Shown here one piece after another: positions 17,422 to 25,795 of a stretch of DNA of 64,000 nt. Positions within the stretch are counted from its first letter, which is position 1, and each line of letters starts with the position of its first letter. Under the pieces are notes generated by a model that had not been told where the DNA came from, made no database searches, and worked only from the letters and a program-made list of their open reading frames with translations. A program made the translations under genes and the position numbers. Origin of the DNA: an uncultured Caldilineales bacterium (GTDB taxonomy: Bacteria; Chloroflexota; Anaerolineae; JAAEKA01); the NCBI GenBank assembly GCA_937907455.1, contig CALESQ010000019.1, positions 14,431 to 78,430 on the forward strand, in the 5' to 3' direction.

Positions 17422-17450
17422 TTTTCATATTCCCAAATCTGAAGTATACT
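17422..17450 (+). promoter_or_regulatory. Promoter of the DUF2892 gene
   Basis: TTTTCA (17422-17427), 17 bases and TATACT (17445-17450) stand 44 bases before the ATG of the small membrane protein. Confidence 0.6.
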
Positions 17451-17493
17451 GTAACTGTCTTTAATCCACACCCATCCCCTGGAGGTATTTTCA

Positions 17494-17694
17494 ATGAACG
17501 GTCTCGTGGCATTCATGAACAGCGCAGTAGGTCGTATTCTGCGCATCGTCATTGGCCTGGTGTTGATCTATGTGGGCCTGTTTGGCTCGATGCAAGGCTC
17601 GGTTGGTGGTTACATCGTTGCCATCATCGGCTTAGTGCCGTTGGCGCTTGGTCTTACCGGCCGCTGTCTGCTTCAGTCGCTTGCAGGCAAATAA
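17494..17694 (+). CDS. DUF2892 (YgaP-like transmembrane) protein
   Basis: 66 residues with two transmembrane helices (about 15-32 and 38-58) joined by a short glycine-rich turn (GSMQGSVGGY). The C-terminal GLTGRCLLQSLAG matches the DUF2892 pattern with one Cys, found alone or fused to rhodanese domains. Function is unknown; some relatives sit near sulfur-transfer proteins, but none is adjacent here. GGAGG lies upstream of the ATG. It appears monocistronic, with its own promoter and a terminator 25 bases after the stop. Confidence 0.85.
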   Translation: MNGLVAFMNSAVGRILRIVIGLVLIYVGLFGSMQGSVGGYIVAIIGLVPLALGLTGRCLLQSLAGK

Positions 17695-17718
17695 GCCTAC
17701 AGGCAGTTTTTTAATAAC

Positions 17719-17747
17719 AAAAGGCCCGGCGCAATGTCGGGCCTTTT
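17719..17747. terminator. Bidirectional terminator between convergent genes
   Basis: AAAGGCCCG pairs with CGGGCCTTT across a short loop, with T's on the plus strand and A's on the left giving T's on the minus strand. It serves both the DUF2892 gene and the convergent methyltransferase-like gene. Confidence 0.9.
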
Positions 17748-17748
17748 G

Positions 17749-20091
17749 TTATGTCTCGAACAGTTCAAGTTGGCGGCCCGGCAAAGTCATAATTGGGTCC
17801 AGGCTAAGACGGGCGCGCAAGGCGGCCGGTGTGAGATCGGGTTGGGCTGCCAAAGCACGCAAGTGGCGGAACTTGATGAATTCCCAGCCGCACACTGCCA
17901 ATTGCCCGCGCCAGGGGGGGCAGCGCCGTAATTTGAAATCAAGCAACCCGGCGCGTCCGCCCGGCAGGGCCACGCAGCGCACCCCACCGGTCAGCGTCTC
18001 GCCGGGCACAGGCAGCCACGGCTGCACCACGGCTTGTGTGACCACAGCAAAGACGAATGCCGTTCGTTGGTCGTGCTGCCAAACCAGTGCCGCCTCGGCC
18101 GTCGCAGCAAGCTCAGCCGCTGTCGCTACCGTGAAACCCAGTCGCTGGCCCAGCGTGGTCAACTGCTCCAGCAGCGCAGCGACATCAGCACGCCGCTGTG
18201 TTGCCGTGTCCTCAGCGCGCAGTTGCCACCTATCACCGGATGCCTCGGCATAGGAGCTGAGACACGCGCGAATGAGTGCCACATCTGGCGTTTGCCAGCC
18301 GGGAAAGGCCGCATAGACCGCATTTAACAACGCCGCCCAGGTCACCGGCCCGGTTTCCAGATGAGTCGCAATAAAGCGTTCAAGCCGGTCAGCCAACGGC
18401 GCAACCGTACCGGGCGAGTCTTCTTGCCACAGCGTTGGTGCATCAGTGCCGGGGGCGTAGCAGCTCATGCCACTGGGTGGCAGATCGGGCGACAAAGCCA
18501 GATTGAATTGCTCCAGCAGCAGCGAAGCGGGATGGCGCGCAGCCTCTTCGTGGTGCGGCAGTTCAGCCAGCAGGCCGCTTTCGCTCCAGCCCACAGCGCA
18601 GGCAGTTTGCACCAGCGCGGCAGGTGTCGGCTCGCCGCGTTCGGCCAGCAGGTGGCGCGCCGTCTGCTGTGCCTGCTGATACAAGCGCTGCGGCAGATCG
18701 GGCCGCGCCGTGGGGGTTATGGCCGCAGCAGCACGGGTCAACTCCAGTCGCCAGGTGATGCGGTCGGGCGGGGATGGCTCGTAAGAAACCTGGGTGGCTT
18801 GTGCGCTCAGTTGCCAGCCTGCCGCCGCAGCCGCGGCCAGCAGAGCCACCACCCGGCGCGGTGAATGATCGCTGAAGGCCAGCAACAGCCGGCCTTCGGG
18901 GCGCAGCAGCGGCAGCAGCGTGCGCAGTGCAGCGCCCATTGCCCGCGTGTACCAATCCCAGCTCCAATGATCGTTGCTGAGAGCGGCGCGTTGCGGCGCA
19001 GCAGCCTCTCGGCCATACAGCCAGCCGCTCCATAGATAGTTCAAGGTGTACCAGGTTGCATCAAAGGGGGGCGGCTCGGTGATGATGCTGTCTACGTTGC
19101 CGGGGCCGAGGCGTTCGGCCAGCTCGCTTAGTGGCAGAGCCAACGGCCAAACGCGGCCTTCGCCCTCGCTGGCGCGCAGCCGCGGCCATTCGGTCGCAGC
19201 AAGCACGGTGGCCGCAGGACGGGCGCGCAAGGTGCGATAGGCTCGCTCAAAGGCCAGCCAAAGGTTCTCTTCGGTAAAACGTCGCGGCAAGCGCAGGCGA
19301 ATACTGCCGGGGCCGCCTGGTGTCGGCTCGCCGGTAAGGCCGCGTACCAGTACATGCAGCAGCAGCGCACGTGCGGCCCGCAGCTCGTCGCTGCTGTGCA
19401 GGCGCTGTTCGGCTGCGGTGATCAATTCGCTCGTCACCAGCAGGGCGCGTGGTAAATAATGATCCTGCAAGCTGCGCGCCGCAGCCGTGAGCGCATCACC
19501 CGGCTTCACCAGCCGACTCAGCAGCCCCCAATAGGCCGCGCCGCGCACCTCTAGCCCGGTTACCAGGTTGATATCAGCAATATCAGCAGGAGCGCTGCCC
19601 TGGCTGCCGCAGTGCGGGCAGTGATAGCGCTTTTCCACCGGCTCGCCGCTGGTGCGATCCCAGACAAACTGCTCGGCGCTGATGTTCTGAGCGCATTCCG
19701 GGCAGATCGTTTCATACAGTGCCGCGAGATGGTGCGCCAGCGTGCGGCCGCGGCGTGGTGCATCGGCAATACGGCTGAAAACGTGATCCAGCAGCGCCGA
19801 CGCGGGAGGTGCTGCACTAGCCAGCACGCCTTGCAACGCAGCCGCGCTGGCATTGTTGATGATCAGCCGGCAGCGGGCGGCAGCAGCGGCAGCAGGCAAC
19901 GACGCCTGCACTGCGAACGGATCCAATACCACACTGCCTGCTGGCGCGTAGCGGCGCAACACTGCCTGCACCAGCTCATCAGACCAGGGCTGTTGTTCGG
20001 TGGGCCACAGGGCATCCGGTGGTGCGGACTCATCCGGCCAAAAGGGCAGCGGCCAGATAAGGCTCAGGGGAGAGGTGGGCGTGGCAGACAT
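17749..20091 (-). CDS. Degenerate DNA-methyltransferase-like protein with zinc ribbon (COG1743-like)
   Basis: 780 residues. The order of parts matches Zn-ribbon adenine DNA methylases. SVVLDPFAVQASLPAAA (about 45-61) sits where motif I (DPFAGGG) is expected. A zinc ribbon has CPEC (about 135) and CPHCG (about 160). DSIITEPPPFDATWY (near 345) sits where the catalytic DPPY motif IV is expected. Both key motifs are altered: the glycine loop is lost and DPPY reads EPPP, so methyl transfer is doubtful. The C-terminal half (about 480-780) holds no family I recognise. The start at 20091 is the likely one: it gives a plausible N-terminus, but no ribosome site is visible. It stands alone, with no restriction gene beside it. 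Confidence 0.6.
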   Translation of the reverse strand: MSATPTSPLSLIWPLPFWPDESAPPDALWPTEQQPWSDELVQAVLRRYAPAGSVVLDPFAVQASLPAAAAAARCRLIINNASAAALQGVLASAAPPASALLDHVFSRIADAPRRGRTLAHHLAALYETICPECAQNISAEQFVWDRTSGEPVEKRYHCPHCGSQGSAPADIADINLVTGLEVRGAAYWGLLSRLVKPGDALTAAARSLQDHYLPRALLVTSELITAAEQRLHSSDELRAARALLLHVLVRGLTGEPTPGGPGSIRLRLPRRFTEENLWLAFERAYRTLRARPAATVLAATEWPRLRASEGEGRVWPLALPLSELAERLGPGNVDSIITEPPPFDATWYTLNYLWSGWLYGREAAAPQRAALSNDHWSWDWYTRAMGAALRTLLPLLRPEGRLLLAFSDHSPRRVVALLAAAAAAGWQLSAQATQVSYEPSPPDRITWRLELTRAAAAITPTARPDLPQRLYQQAQQTARHLLAERGEPTPAALVQTACAVGWSESGLLAELPHHEEAARHPASLLLEQFNLALSPDLPPSGMSCYAPGTDAPTLWQEDSPGTVAPLADRLERFIATHLETGPVTWAALLNAVYAAFPGWQTPDVALIRACLSSYAEASGDRWQLRAEDTATQRRADVAALLEQLTTLGQRLGFTVATAAELAATAEAALVWQHDQRTAFVFAVVTQAVVQPWLPVPGETLTGGVRCVALPGGRAGLLDFKLRRCPPWRGQLAVCGWEFIKFRHLRALAAQPDLTPAALRARLSLDPIMTLPGRQLELFET

Positions 20092-20189
20092 GTTTACATA
20101 GTAACACAGGGCAGGGCGGGTGGCAAGGGCCAAGTCCCGCGGGATAAAGCGGCCAGCGATGACGCTCGCCGCTATTCTCGCTTCGGCAA

Positions 20190-20219
20190 TTCGCAATTCA
20201 CAATTGTTGCGGCTATAAT
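20190..20219 (+). promoter_or_regulatory. Promoter of the epimerase gene (leaderless spacing)
   Basis: TTCGCA (20190-20195), 18 bases and TATAAT (20214-20219). The ATG begins 7 bases after the -10 element, where transcription itself is expected to begin, so the mRNA is probably leaderless. Confidence 0.65.
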
Positions 20220-20225
20220 CGGGCT

Positions 20226-21191
20226 ATGCGTACCCTAATTACCGGCGGCGCGGGGTTTATTGGCGTCGCGCTGGCAAATTATCTGGTGGAAAACGGCCAT
20301 CATGTGCGGGTGCTGGATGATACCAGCGCGGGCGATCCGGCACGGCTGGATGAGCGCGTGTTGTTTTCGCGCGGCGATGTGCGCAACGTGCCGGTGCTGT
20401 GGACCCATCTGCAGGATGTGGAATGTGTCTATCACCTGGCGGCGCGTGTTGCCGTGCCCGAGTCGGTGCTTTACCCCCAGGAATACAACGATGTCAATGT
20501 GGGCGGAACCGTGGCGCTTCTGACTGCCATGCGTGATGTGGGGGTGGCGCGGGTGGTATTGGCTTCGTCCGCCACCGTCTACGGTGAACAACCGGTGCAG
20601 ATGGTGCATGAAGGGTTGCCGCCGAACCCTGGTTCGCCCTATGCGGTAAGCAAAATCGCCGCAGAGTATTACCTGTTCACCCTGAGCAAACTGTACAACG
20701 TTCAGGCCGTAGCCTTGCGCATCTTCAACGCCTACGGTCCCGGTCAGCGCATTCCACCGGCCCATGCTCCGGTGATCCCCCTATTTATGAGACGTGCCCT
20801 GAATGGTGGCTCGGTGGTGATCCACGGCGACGGTCACCAAAGCCGTGATTTTGTCTACATCAGCGATGTTGTGCGCGGCCTGATGCTGGCCGGCAGCACC
20901 GAAGCCGCTACCGGCCAGATCATCAACATCGGGTCAGGGGCAGAAACCACACTGCGCGAGCTGGTAGGCCATATTGCCGCGGCCACCGGGCGCGATCCGC
21001 AGGTACTCGCCAACGAAAGTCAGCGTGGGGGCGTCTCTCGCCTGGTAGCCGATCTAAGCAAGGCGCGCGAGGTGTTGGGCTATCAGCCGCGCGTGGGTCT
21101 GAGCGAGGGGCTGCGTTTGTTGTTGGCTCAGGATGCGCAGTTCGAGCGTCAGCCTAGTAGTGTACTACCACCGGCGCGCCGTTGGGGGTAA
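20226..21191 (+). CDS. NAD-dependent sugar-nucleotide epimerase/dehydratase (SDR)
   Basis: 321 residues, the usual length of extended SDR enzymes such as UDP-glucose 4-epimerase. The Rossmann motif TGGAGFIG is at residues 6-13. LASSATVYGE supplies the catalytic Ser/Thr, and SPYAVSKIAAEYY the YxxxK pair. FNAYGPGQR and DFVYISDVVRGL are typical substrate-side motifs. It interconverts or modifies nucleotide sugars for surface glycans; the exact sugar is not decided. The gene has its own promoter with leaderless spacing. Its last 38 bases overlap the 3' end of the convergent YkuD gene. Confidence 0.92.
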   Translation: MRTLITGGAGFIGVALANYLVENGHHVRVLDDTSAGDPARLDERVLFSRGDVRNVPVLWTHLQDVECVYHLAARVAVPESVLYPQEYNDVNVGGTVALLTAMRDVGVARVVLASSATVYGEQPVQMVHEGLPPNPGSPYAVSKIAAEYYLFTLSKLYNVQAVALRIFNAYGPGQRIPPAHAPVIPLFMRRALNGGSVVIHGDGHQSRDFVYISDVVRGLMLAGSTEAATGQIINIGSGAETTLRELVGHIAAATGRDPQVLANESQRGGVSRLVADLSKAREVLGYQPRVGLSEGLRLLLAQDAQFERQPSSVLPPARRWG

Positions 21192-21990
21192 AGTTGTACA
21201 GCCATTGCGCTTCATCCACGCGCATGTTGATGCAGCCGTGGCTCATGGGCTGACCAAAATTGTTGTGCCAATAAGCTCCGTGGATGGCATGACCGCGGTT
21301 GGTGAAGTACATCACCCAAGGTACGTTGGGTAGGTCGTAACCGGGGCCGGTCATGCGTTGCGCCGCCACATGGTAAAGCACCGAATAGGTTCCTGTCGGG
21401 GTGGGGAACATCAGGCCGCTGCTGATCAGCGTGCTGAACATCGGCGTGCTGCCTTCGTAGGCAGTCAGCAGTTGATTGCTGAGGTCCACATCAATCCAGC
21501 GCCCGCTGCTGGCTGTCTGAACTGCCGGTCGCGCCGCGGCTGCCGGGGCCGCTGCCGCGTTGCCGCTGAGCAGCAAACGTTGCCCTGCATAGATTTGATT
21601 TGGATTGCTGATGCCGTTGATCGAGGCCAATGTCCACAGGTTGAGGCCGTAGTAAGCCGCAATGCTGCTGAGGTTTTGACCTGCGCTCACCACATGCACC
21701 GAGCTGCTGCTGTCGCTGCTGCTGCCGTCGCTGCTGCTGCCGCCCGCGCCGGGGATCGTCAACCGTTGACCCACATAGATCCAGTTGGGATTGGTGATGC
21801 CGTTGGCTTGGGCCAGTGCGGCCGTACTCACGCCATAGTACACGGCGATGCTGCTGAGATTCTCGCCGGGTTGCACTATGTGAATGCCTCCCTGATGCAC
21901 CGGTGCTGCGGCTACCGGTAACGCCGACAGCAATAATGCCGACAACACAAGACCTATCATAAGAATACGCAGGATAAATCGCTTGTTCAT
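21154..21990 (-). CDS. L,D-transpeptidase (YkuD) with two LysM domains, secreted
   Basis: 278 residues. A signal peptide (about 1-28, ending PVAAAP) is followed by two LysM repeats (about 36-80 and 100-142; HIVQPGENLSSIAVYYGVS and HVVSAGQNLSSIAAYYGLN), separated by a Ser-rich linker. The YkuD domain covers about 160-278, with the catalytic motif SHGCINMR near 250. Such enzymes make 3-3 cross-links in peptidoglycan or attach proteins; LysM binds the glycan. GGAG lies 9 bases before the ATG. The gene ends inside the convergent epimerase gene. Confidence 0.94.
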   Translation of the reverse strand: MNKRFILRILMIGLVLSALLLSALPVAAAPVHQGGIHIVQPGENLSSIAVYYGVSTAALAQANGITNPNWIYVGQRLTIPGAGGSSSDGSSSDSSSSVHVVSAGQNLSSIAAYYGLNLWTLASINGISNPNQIYAGQRLLLSGNAAAAPAAAARPAVQTASSGRWIDVDLSNQLLTAYEGSTPMFSTLISSGLMFPTPTGTYSVLYHVAAQRMTGPGYDLPNVPWVMYFTNRGHAIHGAYWHNNFGQPMSHGCINMRVDEAQWLYNFTPNGAPVVVHY

Positions 21991-22121
21991 GCAGTAGCTC
22001 CGTGGAAAAAGTAGTTGATCGGTCAGAAGAAGTAAGTTATGTTATGTTGTATCCACATCGCGCGAACCTGTCAAATTTACCCAAAGGCTATGCCCCCGCT
22101 CAGCATGGTAAGCAGCCAAAC

Positions 22122-22150
22122 TTAAAGAAAACGCGGCTTTGTGCTATAAT
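22122..22150 (+). promoter_or_regulatory. Promoter of the cytochrome c maturation genes
   Basis: TTAAAG (22122-22127), 17 bases and TATAAT (22145-22150) stand about 54 bases before the CcmH-like start. Confidence 0.7.
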
Positions 22151-22203
22151 CTCGCCTATTGCTGGCCGATTCGATTTTCGAATGCAGAAATGGTATCAGA
22201 CCC

Positions 22204-22728
22204 ATGAACAAAATTTTGCCTGTGATCGCCCTGGCGCGTCGCCTCGGCCTGGTGATCATTGCCGTGTTCCTCTTGGCAGGCAGTATTGCCTGGACAGCAG
22301 GCCACGCTCAGGAAATTCCTACCCCTACTTTGGACCAGGTTCAGGCAGTAGCGCGCGAGTTGTATTGCCCGCTGTGCAATGGCGTTCGTTTGGATAATTG
22401 CGACCTGCAAGCCTGTGAGCAAATGCGTCAGGTGATCTCGCAGCGTTTAGCCGAAGGGGCCAACAAGGCGCAGATCAAGCAGGAGTTTGTGGCTCAATAT
22501 GGCCCCGTGGTGTTGGGTGAGCCACCGCGCGAAGGCTTGCATTGGCTGATCTGGCTGCTGCCGGTGGTGGCGGTGATCGGTGGCGTCACTTGGTTGCTGA
22601 TCACAGTGCGCGGTTGGACACGTCAAACCGCTGCCGGGCATGTTGCGGCTTCGCCCACACCCTCTGCCGCGGCTGACGACGATGCCTACCTGGCCCGCGT
22701 AGACGAAGACCTGCGCCAAATCAAATAG
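22204..22728 (+). CDS. CcmH-like cytochrome c maturation protein
   Basis: 174 residues. A signal or anchor helix (about 10-32) precedes ARELYCPLCNGVRLDNC (about 50-66), which supplies the CPLC redox pair of CcmH proteins that keep the CXXCH heme site of apocytochrome c reduced. QRLAEGANKAQIKQEFVAQY and a second helix (about 120-140) complete the family pattern. Extra cysteines in DNCDLQACEQ differ from the proteobacterial form. No strong ribosome site is visible. It heads a run of four maturation genes; the second is separated from it by a 436-base repeat-bearing gap. Confidence 0.9.
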   Translation: MNKILPVIALARRLGLVIIAVFLLAGSIAWTAGHAQEIPTPTLDQVQAVARELYCPLCNGVRLDNCDLQACEQMRQVISQRLAEGANKAQIKQEFVAQYGPVVLGEPPREGLHWLIWLLPVVAVIGGVTWLLITVRGWTRQTAAGHVAASPTPSAAADDDAYLARVDEDLRQIK

Positions 22729-22763
22729 ATTTCATTGCGCCTGCTCAGTCTAATCTGCTGCTG

Positions 22764-23113
22764 CTCAGGCCGGTCCCTGCGGGATGGTTCCCAATCTCCA
22801 GACCGAGCCGTGTATCTGCGGACGGAGACCGGCCGCAGCAAGAATCACCGCCTGCGGACTCGGTCAGGAGACCGGCCGCAGCAAGAGCCGCAGCGAGAGT
22901 CGCAGCAATAATCACCGACGCTCAGGCCGGTCCCTGCGGGATGGTTCCCAATCTCCAGACCGAGCCATGTATCTGCGGACGGAGACCGGCCGCAGCAAGA
23001 ATCACCGCCTGCGGATTCGGTCAGGAGACCGGCCGCAGCAAGAATCACCGCCTGCGGACTCGGTCAGGAGACCGGCCGCAGCAAGGCCCGCAGCAAGGCC
23101 CGCAGCAAGGGAA
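22764..23113. repeat. GC-rich compound tandem repeat
   Basis: A unit starting at 22764 is repeated at 22921 (157 bases apart); the first 120 or so bases differ at only two positions. Inside it a 43-base unit beginning AGACCGGCCGCAGCAAG occurs in tandem at 22982 and 23025. A 12-base element GCCCGCAGCAAG follows twice near 23084-23107. GGCCGGTC and GACCGGCC are inverted copies, so long hairpins can form. The repeat is open in the frame of the downstream ResA gene but shows no protein-like composition. Confidence 0.85.
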
Positions 23114-23164
23114 TGTCCCAATCTCCCGACCCAACCTGGCTGCGTAGCTAATAAAGGATGTGTT

Positions 23165-23701
23165 ATGACAGTTCAACCCGCTGTCGCCTCGAAAAAATCG
23201 CCGGGACGCTATGTAGTTTTGGCGCTGGCAGTCTTCTTTGTCGCCTTGCTGGCCTACGGCCTGATCACCGCGGGTGACAAACGTGTAGAAACCGGGCAAG
23301 CCCCCGACTTCACCCTGGTCAGCTTTGAGGGTGATACGCTGCGCTTGCAGGACATGCGCGGCCAGGTGGTGGTCGTCAACTTTTGGTCCACCTGGTGCGT
23401 TTCCTGCAAGGGCGAAGCCGATGATCTGGAGCTGTCTTGGCGCGATTTCAAAGATCGCGGTGTGCGCTTCATCGGCGTGGATTATTTGGATCAAGAGCCG
23501 CTCAATCTGGAGTGGCTGGAGCAGTACGATATCACCTATCCCAACGGGCCGGATATTCAGGGTCGCATTTACAATGCCTATGGCGTGCAAGGACTGCCTG
23601 AAACTTTTATCATTGACCAGCAAGGCCGTGTGGTGAAGGTGTTTGTTGGCCCTACAACCCGCGCCGAGTTGAATGCAGAGATTGAAAAGCTGCTGAACTA
23701 G
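23165..23701 (+). CDS. TlpA/ResA-like thiol-disulfide oxidoreductase
   Basis: 178 residues. One N-terminal transmembrane helix (about 17-36) anchors a thioredoxin-fold domain outside the membrane. The active site NFWSTWCVSCKGE puts the redox cysteines near 78 and 81. The cis-Pro region reads GVQGLPETFIID. ResA/CcmG-type proteins reduce apocytochrome c for heme attachment, which fits its place between CcmH and CcmF. AAAGGA lies before the ATG; the frame is open upstream into the repeat, but that part is unlikely to be translated. CcmF starts 15 bases downstream. Confidence 0.93.
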   Translation: MTVQPAVASKKSPGRYVVLALAVFFVALLAYGLITAGDKRVETGQAPDFTLVSFEGDTLRLQDMRGQVVVVNFWSTWCVSCKGEADDLELSWRDFKDRGVRFIGVDYLDQEPLNLEWLEQYDITYPNGPDIQGRIYNAYGVQGLPETFIIDQQGRVVKVFVGPTTRAELNAEIEKLLN

Positions 23702-23716
23702 ATATAGGAGAAAATG

Positions 23717-25777
23717 ATGGCTGATCTGGGTTTGATTGCCCTATTATTTGGTTTGATTGTAGCTGCTTTGGGCGTGGTGCTGAATCTGCTGGGCGCCTGG
23801 CAGAACCGGCCCGCCCTGGTGTTGGCAGGCCGTAATGCCGTCTATGTGGTGAGCGGCTTTGTGGTGCTTGCCGTGCTGGTGTTGTTGGCCGCACTGGTGA
23901 CCCGCGATTACAGCGTGGCCTATGTCGCCAATCAGGTCAGCAACACGCAGGAACTGTTTTACAACATCTCGTCGTTGTGGGGCGGACAGGCCGGATCGCT
24001 GCTGTTCTGGACCTTCATCCTGTCGGTGTATGCGGTGGCCCTCACGCTGGCGCAGTGGAAGCGGCAGCCCAGCTTGCGCCCCTACATCAGCGCCGTGTTG
24101 CTGGCAGTACAGCTTTTCTTTTTGACGGTACTGATTTTCGCTGCCAATCCTTTCCGCCGCCTTTGGCTGCTGCCTGATGGCACCACGGCGGCCGCGCTGT
24201 TTGCTCCTGCCGGTGCTATGCCGGCCGCCCTCAGTGATGGCAGCGGCCTCAGCCCCATTTTGCAAAACTACTGGATGGTGATCCATCCGGTGATGCTCTA
24301 CCTCGGCTGGATTGGCATGATTGTTCCTTTTGCCTTCGCCGTGGCAGCGCTGGTCACCCGGCAGCTCGGCAACGAGTGGATTCGCGTGATCCGCCGCTGG
24401 ACGCTGATCCCGTGGATGTTCCTCACCATCGGCATTCTGATGGGATCGCAGTGGGCTTATGTTGAATTGGGCTGGGGCGGCTATTGGGCCTGGGATCCGG
24501 TGGAAAACGCAAGTTTCCTGCCCTGGCTCACTGCCACAGCCTTTCTGCATTCCATTATGATCCAGGAACGCCGTGGGATGCTGAAGGTGTGGAACATGGC
24601 ACTGATCTTTTTCACCTTCGAGTTGACCATGGTGGGTACTTTCATCACCCGCAGCGGTGTGATCGAATCGGTGCATTCCTTTGCGCTTTCCAACATCGGC
24701 CCGCTTTTCCTTTCCTTCATCGTGCTGTCGTTGTTCGGCTTTCTGTGGTTGCTTGGCTCACGCCTGAACGATCTGCGCAGCCCCAATACGCTGGACAGCA
24801 TGGTCAGCCGCGAGTCGGCCTTTCTTTTCAACAACCTGCTGCTGGCTATCATCGCCGGTCTCACGCTGTTCGGCACGCTCTACCCCATCATCTCCGACGG
24901 GCTGAGCCAGTTTCTGCCGATTGAAAAGATGTCGCTGGCTGCACCGTGGTTCAACAAAGTCACCGGCCCCTTCTTCCTGGCCCTGCTGGTGCTGATGGGC
25001 AGCGCACCGCTGTTGAGTTGGCGACGTTCCGGCGTGGAAACGCTACGCCGCAACTTTGTCTTTCCCTTGCTGCTGGGGTTGGCCGTGGGCGCACTTGGCT
25101 TCGTGCTGGGCGAGCAAAAGCTCTTTGCTACCATTTCTTTTGCGGTGGTGGGTTTTGTGCTGGGTTGTCTGTTACAGGAATTTTATCGCGGCGCCAAAGC
25201 GCGGCGCACCACGCGCCGCGAAAGCTGGCCGATTGCCTTCTTTCAACTTTTCCATCGCAACCAGCGCCGCTATGGCGGCTACATCGTGCATCTCGGTGTG
25301 GTACTCATTGCGGTTTCTATCATCGGTGCCAACGTCTATCAAACCGAGGGTCAGGCCAATTTGGCTGTAGGCGAGTCGCTTCAGGTACGCAGCTATCGCA
25401 TGACATTCGACGGCCTGAGCCAGTCAGCCGGTTCCACCTATGATGCCGTGGAAGCCACCCTGCACGTCGAGCGTAACGGCCGTGCCCTGGGTGTGATCAC
25501 TCCGGCCATGCACTTCTACAACACCATGGCCGGACGCGACCAACCCACCAACGAAATTGCCATTCGCATGGGCTTGCAGGAAGATCTGTACGTGGTGCTG
25601 GCTGGCTGGGAAGGCACCGGTCAGACCGCCTCCTTCAAGGTTTACGTCAACCCGCTGATGAGCTGGATGTGGATCGGTGGGCTAGTGATGATTCTCGGCA
25701 CGCTGCTGGCAGTGTGGCCGCACAGCCGCGAAAGCGAAGTTCTGGCCGTGGCCCCGCGCAGTGCCCAGCCTGCCTGA
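23717..25777 (+). CDS. ccmF: Cytochrome c maturation protein CcmF (heme lyase)
   Basis: 686 residues with about 15 transmembrane helices. The WWD heme-handling motif reads WGGYWAWDPVENASFLPWL (near residues 255-273). Conserved His-bearing loops (MVIHPVMLYLG, FITRSGVIESVHSF) are present. CcmF joins heme to apocytochrome c outside the membrane. AGGAG lies 6 bases before the ATG at 23717 and only 3 before an ATG at 23714, so 23717 is preferred. No CcmA-E or CcsA/ResC gene is in the window. Confidence 0.95.
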   Translation: MADLGLIALLFGLIVAALGVVLNLLGAWQNRPALVLAGRNAVYVVSGFVVLAVLVLLAALVTRDYSVAYVANQVSNTQELFYNISSLWGGQAGSLLFWTFILSVYAVALTLAQWKRQPSLRPYISAVLLAVQLFFLTVLIFAANPFRRLWLLPDGTTAAALFAPAGAMPAALSDGSGLSPILQNYWMVIHPVMLYLGWIGMIVPFAFAVAALVTRQLGNEWIRVIRRWTLIPWMFLTIGILMGSQWAYVELGWGGYWAWDPVENASFLPWLTATAFLHSIMIQERRGMLKVWNMALIFFTFELTMVGTFITRSGVIESVHSFALSNIGPLFLSFIVLSLFGFLWLLGSRLNDLRSPNTLDSMVSRESAFLFNNLLLAIIAGLTLFGTLYPIISDGLSQFLPIEKMSLAAPWFNKVTGPFFLALLVLMGSAPLLSWRRSGVETLRRNFVFPLLLGLAVGALGFVLGEQKLFATISFAVVGFVLGCLLQEFYRGAKARRTTRRESWPIAFFQLFHRNQRRYGGYIVHLGVVLIAVSIIGANVYQTEGQANLAVGESLQVRSYRMTFDGLSQSAGSTYDAVEATLHVERNGRALGVITPAMHFYNTMAGRDQPTNEIAIRMGLQEDLYVVLAGWEGTGQTASFKVYVNPLMSWMWIGGLVMILGTLLAVWPHSRESEVLAVAPRSAQPA

Positions 25778-25795
25778 TCAAGTGAGTATGTCCCC

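Noticed and set aside
20092..20196. Upstream start for the methyltransferase-like gene
   Set aside because: It adds 35 residues without family features and runs towards the divergent epimerase promoter.
22764..23113. CRISPR array
   Set aside because: Repeats are adjacent or nested without unique spacers of even length, and no cas genes are present.
22784..23164. Open frame running through the GC-rich repeat into the ResA-like gene as an N-terminal extension
   Set aside because: The translated repeat has no protein-like pattern, a ribosome site precedes the ATG at 23165, and that start gives a normal membrane-anchored ResA.
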